A stretch of 64,000 nucleotides of DNA, taken from Brenneria goodwinii. Its GTDB lineage: Bacteria; Pseudomonadota; Gammaproteobacteria; Enterobacterales; Enterobacteriaceae. This document shows positions 61,434 to 64,000 of the stretch, one piece after another; positions within the stretch are counted from its first letter, which is position 1, and the number at the start of each line of letters is the position of its first letter. Below the pieces are notes generated by a model. It saw nothing but the letters and a program-made list of their open reading frames with translations. It was not told the DNA's origin and searched no databases. The position numbers and the translations under genes were made by a program. The stretch spans positions 434,001 through 498,000 of the forward strand of contig NZ_CP014137.1 in assembly GCF_002291445.1 (NCBI RefSeq), written 5' to 3'.

Positions 61434-62246
61434 TTAAATGTCTGAACTTGGGAATCTTTTAGGGAAAATGCCCATCTTTATTGCTGTTTTTATTTGTGCA
61501 TCTGTCATTCTTGGATTTTCTATTTTTATTAACTCAAATGTCAACCTCGCCCTGTCCTGACGTGGAATCAATTTTAGCCATTCTCTGGCCTCTAGTGAAG
61601 ATACTGCTCTTATTTTACGATACATACTTATAGTTTGTTTGATTGCTGCACTAGCACTGATGAGCGAAACAACATCCAGAACAGTAGATATGGTAATATA
61701 CCAACCTTCTGAATCGAGCCAGGTAACATTCTGTCCCGCATTAAAAGTAATGTCATAAAGACGTATTAGCCCATTACCACACTGCATTGCAGTTGCAATA
61801 GTACCAGCATAGCCAAGTGCAATAATACCAATGCTGGTTCCTCCAGTTAAAGGAACACTCGCAGCACCACTGAACATGCTAAAAACTGCTATGGACATAG
61901 CACCACACGATAACATCGTTGAGCTGACTTCCGCCGCGATGGAAGGTGACGCGATAGCGTTGCCCAGACTTTTCTCTATCGAATACTGGTTTAATTGAGG
62001 TACTTTAGTCACAATTATATGAGTGACAATACTTTCATTATTATTTGCATATCGTTTTGAAGGACGTACCAAATAGCGCTGGCGGCCGTCAGCATAAATA
62101 ATTCCTGCCTGATTAAAGTTTCTTGTACAGTCCAGGGTATTCGCCAATGCGCGAAAATCGAAATCAGCGCCTGACTGATTACCTATCCAGCGGGAAAAGT
62201 CATAGTCCGGCAAGCCACGTTGGGCGAGGGAAGAGGTCAACGGCAT
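61434..62246 (-). CDS. Putative membrane-active effector, possibly truncated
   Basis: A 270-residue protein beginning MPLTSSLAQRGLPDYDFSRW with no signal peptide. The N-terminal domain has DCTRNFNQAGIIYADGRQRY and VRPSKRYANNNESIV. A central hydrophobic Gly/Ala-rich region (about 115-160) follows, then a hydrophobic helix (about 185-200) and a charged C-terminus (LKLIPRQDRARLTFELIKIE). From memory, related proteins in Pseudomonas carry the misleading name 'NAD synthetase' and lie near vgrG or toxin loci. No NAD-synthetase motif (SGGxDS) is present. A pore-forming interbacterial effector is my inference. The frame appears cut short by a TAA 50 codons before a downstream in-frame stop. The RBS GAAGGAG is good. 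Confidence 0.6.
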   Translation of the reverse strand: MPLTSSLAQRGLPDYDFSRWIGNQSGADFDFRALANTLDCTRNFNQAGIIYADGRQRYLVRPSKRYANNNESIVTHIIVTKVPQLNQYSIEKSLGNAIASPSIAAEVSSTMLSCGAMSIAVFSMFSGAASVPLTGGTSIGIIALGYAGTIATAMQCGNGLIRLYDITFNAGQNVTWLDSEGWYITISTVLDVVSLISASAAIKQTISMYRKIRAVSSLEAREWLKLIPRQDRARLTFELIKIENPRMTDAQIKTAIKMGIFPKRFPSSDI

Positions 62247-62396
62247 TTTTATGCTCCTTCATATTAAATAAATGCCAACAACTCGAAATTTATTGAGTAT
62301 ATAATCGTTAAAAAACAGGTAATTGCTTTCTTGGGTGTTTAATGGGTAAACAATAGCGCGCCAGATGACATGTAAGCAACAAGAAATTTAACGGTG

Positions 62397-62735
62397 TTAT
62401 TTGCCTTCGCGCCATAGGGTGGTGAGTTCCGGCGGCGCCAGATCTTCCGGAATCAAAAATTCTTGTTCAGTATGGTGTGTTTTCCCTGCGGAAGAAAAAT
62501 AGATATGAATCCGGTAATAAAACTGATCGCCGCGTCCGGGGGAATCAGGTTTTCCGGGGTCGCGCGCTTGCGGCAGGGCATGGCGGATAGCGGCGCAGAT
62601 GCGTTCCCGCTCTGACTCCGGCAGGTTGGCCAGGGCAAAACGCCGCAGCCCGGCCAACTTGGGTATCCACGCAATACCGCCTTCACGCGCCAGTTCGACA
62701 ATGGCGTCATTGGTGAGCGTCGGCAAATTTTTCAT
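62397..62735 (-). CDS. Emfourin-type inhibitor of M4 protease
   Basis: A 112-residue soluble protein resembling emfourin (M4in) of Serratia, the cytoplasmic inhibitor of protealysin-like proteases. It begins MKNLPTLTNDAIVELAREGG, has a helix around PESERERICAAIRHALPQA, and a beta-rich C-terminal half (QFYYRIHIYFSS...HHTEQEFLIPEDLAPPEL). Its ATG overlaps the end of the protease gene by 4 nt (ATGA), so enzyme and inhibitor are translationally coupled. Assignment rests on the protease partner and recalled similarity. Confidence 0.8.
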   Translation of the reverse strand: MKNLPTLTNDAIVELAREGGIAWIPKLAGLRRFALANLPESERERICAAIRHALPQARDPGKPDSPGRGDQFYYRIHIYFSSAGKTHHTEQEFLIPEDLAPPELTTLWREGK

Positions 62736-63775
62736 AATCCTCCCAGTGAGGACACCACGCCTACTTTTTCCCAGGACTGTTTAACAATGTCAGCGACGGA
62801 TTGGTCAAAACGCCGTTCGGCGTGCTGGATGGTATATCGGGCGAATACGTCAAAATCGGCGTTCTGCGGCAGCGATTTATCACACAGCGTGTCGTACCAT
62901 ATTCTGCCCGCTTTTTCCCAGGAGTAGCCGCCCAATTCGGTGGCCGCCAGATAGAATGCCCGATTTGGTATGCCTGAGTTGAGGTGTACGCCGCCATTAT
63001 CTTCACGAGTGTTGATATAGCCGTCCATATGGGATGGTTGCGGATCCCTGCCTAACAACAGATCGTCATACGCGCTTCCCGGTTGAGACATTGAGCGCAG
63101 GCCGCTACCGTGGATCCCTTCCGCCAGCAGCTCATCTCCGATCATCCAGTCAGCCTGTTCCACGGTTTGTCCGCGGTGAAATTGTTTCACCATTGAGCCA
63201 AAAACGTCGGATAACGATTCGTTCAGCGCGCCGGATTGTCTTAAATAAATAAGCCCGGCTTCGCTCTCAATCACGCCATGTGACAATTCATGCGCCACAA
63301 TATCGATGGCGATGGTGAAACGATTGAAGATTTTGCCGTCGCCATCGCCAAAAACCATCTGCTGTCCATTCCAGAACGCGTTTTGATACTCTTGACCGTA
63401 ATGGACGGTTCCCGCCAGCGTTAACCCTTGATTATCGAGGGAGTTGCGTTGGAAGACTTGCCAGAAGAAATCATAGGTGACGCCAAGAAAGTCATAGGCT
63501 TCATCGGTAGCGATATCACCGTTGCTGCTCTGGCCCTCTTTACGTACCAGGTTACCCGGCAGCAGCTGTTGGTTTTCCGCATCATAAATTTCGCGATAGG
63601 CCTGTCCGGTGGAAGCCAGTTCGTGAGGCGCGGGTCTGGAGTGAGCGCTAACCATCAGCGATTGAACATGCATCAGAGTTTGTTGGGCGCAGCGACGCTG
63701 ATCCTCGGAACCATTGGCGATAATGCGATGCAGGATGTAGGGCGGGATCACGCTGTGAATCGGTCTGGACCTCAT
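62732..63775 (-). CDS. Protealysin-like M4 metalloprotease
   Basis: Thermolysin-family zinc protease of 347 residues. There is no signal peptide. A short propeptide of the protealysin type carries the PPYILHRI motif near residue 11. The zinc ligands are HELSHGVIE (HExxH) and the downstream Glu in LNESLSDVFGS; the thermolysin-type C-terminal His region reads DNGGVHLNSGIPNRAFYLAA. Relatives (protealysin, Pectobacterium Prt1) are virulence-associated or regulatory proteases. The lack of a signal peptide and the linked inhibitor fit cytoplasmic storage and controlled release. It is adjacent to, and on the same strand as, xseA. Confidence 0.9.
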   Translation of the reverse strand: MRSRPIHSVIPPYILHRIIANGSEDQRRCAQQTLMHVQSLMVSAHSRPAPHELASTGQAYREIYDAENQQLLPGNLVRKEGQSSNGDIATDEAYDFLGVTYDFFWQVFQRNSLDNQGLTLAGTVHYGQEYQNAFWNGQQMVFGDGDGKIFNRFTIAIDIVAHELSHGVIESEAGLIYLRQSGALNESLSDVFGSMVKQFHRGQTVEQADWMIGDELLAEGIHGSGLRSMSQPGSAYDDLLLGRDPQPSHMDGYINTREDNGGVHLNSGIPNRAFYLAATELGGYSWEKAGRIWYDTLCDKSLPQNADFDVFARYTIQHAERRFDQSVADIVKQSWEKVGVVSSLGGL

Positions 63776-63876
63776 ACCTCTGTCTCCTTGATAAAGGTGG
63801 CTACTGGCAATTCAGACGATCGAAAGGGGTGGCAGTTAATAATTTACCAAAGTAAGTATAGCTTAGTGGTGTATTA
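63776..63876. other. Short gap between xseA and the protease gene
   Basis: About 100 nt, AT-rich. It should hold the promoter and RBS of the protease-inhibitor operon (TATCAAGGAGACAGAGGT before the ATG on the minus strand gives a strong RBS). No clear -10/-35 pair or terminator for xseA is evident. Confidence 0.4.
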
Positions 63877-64000
63877 CTATATTTTGCGTCGTTTGACTAT
63901 TGATGTTGTCGCTTTTTCCGGTATCAGCGCGGTAACCTGACTTTCTACCCAGCCATCCTGCAGACGGGTCTTAAGCGTTTCACCCGGCGCGGCTTGGGCG
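63877..64000 (-). CDS. xseA: Exodeoxyribonuclease VII large subunit, 3' end only
   Basis: The minus strand encodes the last 41 residues of a protein entering from the right: AQAAPGETLKTRLQDGWVES, then QVTALIPEKATTSIVKRRKI and a TAG. The PGETLKTRLxDGWVES pattern is the C-terminal segment of XseA. The yfgJ-xseA neighbourhood matches E. coli, where xseA follows yfgJ and is divergent from guaB. ExoVII degrades single-stranded DNA from both ends. Confidence 0.85.
   Translation of the reverse strand, partial: AQAAPGETLKTRLQDGWVESQVTALIPEKATTSIVKRRKI

Noticed and set aside
61434..62246. Annotation as NAD synthetase
   Set aside because: No SGGxDS ATP-pyrophosphatase motif is present. The hydrophobic Gly/Ala-rich centre is incompatible with that enzyme.
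1..64000. tRNA, rRNA, CRISPR arrays, insertion sequences or prophage genes
   Set aside because: No tRNA-like cloverleaf or rRNA stretch, no short repeats with regular spacers, and no transposase, integrase or phage structural genes were recognised. The only regular array is coding (the adhesin).

Overview
The window is chromosomal DNA of an enterobacterium, most likely a plant-associated member of the Pectobacteriaceae (Pectobacterium, Dickeya, Brenneria or Lonsdalea type). The conserved backbone (pgpC-tadA-mltF-purL-glmY-glrK-qseG-glrR-glnB, glyA-hcaT, suhB-trmJ-isc operon-pepB-sseB-sseA-ndk-rlmN-pilW-rodZ-ispG-hisS-yfgM-bamB-der, yfgJ and xseA) follows the order of this part of the Escherichia coli map. 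A PaeY-like pectin acetylesterase, a LapD/LapG-controlled giant adhesin and a protealysin/emfourin pair point to the plant-pathogen side. The genus is inferred from gene content; no 16S rRNA gene is present.

Region 1 (1-16.1 kb) is a biofilm/adhesion locus. It starts inside a giant type I-secreted adhesin that enters from the left. Thirty-one complete Ig-like repeats of 104-107 residues are followed by diverged Ig-like domains, a von Willebrand A domain, RTX repeats and a secretion signal. A small acidic protein follows. Convergent to these lies lapG-lapD, encoding a periplasmic cysteine protease and its c-di-GMP receptor with degenerate GGDEF and EAL motifs. These probably control retention or release of the adhesin.

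Region 2 (16.3-28.2 kb) holds pgpC, tadA, mltF, purL (with a PurR box) and the GlrK/QseG/GlrR two-component system. The purL-glrK gap contains the small RNA gene glmY with a sigma-54 promoter and three upstream TGTC-N10-GACA GlrR boxes. glnB follows.

Region 3 (28.3-38.1 kb) is partly accessory: a secreted acetylesterase, glyA, hcaT, a DUF1007 plus NicO/RcnA-type nickel/cobalt export pair, and an iron-type ABC importer with a candidate Fur box.

Region 4 (38.2-60.6 kb) is core: suhB, trmJ, iscRSUA-hscBA-fdx-iscX, pepB, sseB, sseA, ndk, rlmN, pilW, rodZ, ispG, hisS, yfgM, bamB, der, an AEC-family carrier and yfgJ. The yfhM-pbpC genes found between sseA and ndk in E. coli are absent.

Region 5 (60.6-63.8 kb) is an insertion between yfgJ and xseA, all on the minus strand. 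It holds an AT-rich toxin-like gene with a membrane-protein partner, and a protealysin-like M4 protease overlapping its emfourin-type inhibitor. The toxin-like frame carries an in-frame TAA; 50 further open codons follow in the same frame and meet the partner's start codon. This is the least-explained part of the window. The 3' end of xseA closes the window.

Three families of short intergenic palindromic repeats are scattered between core genes.
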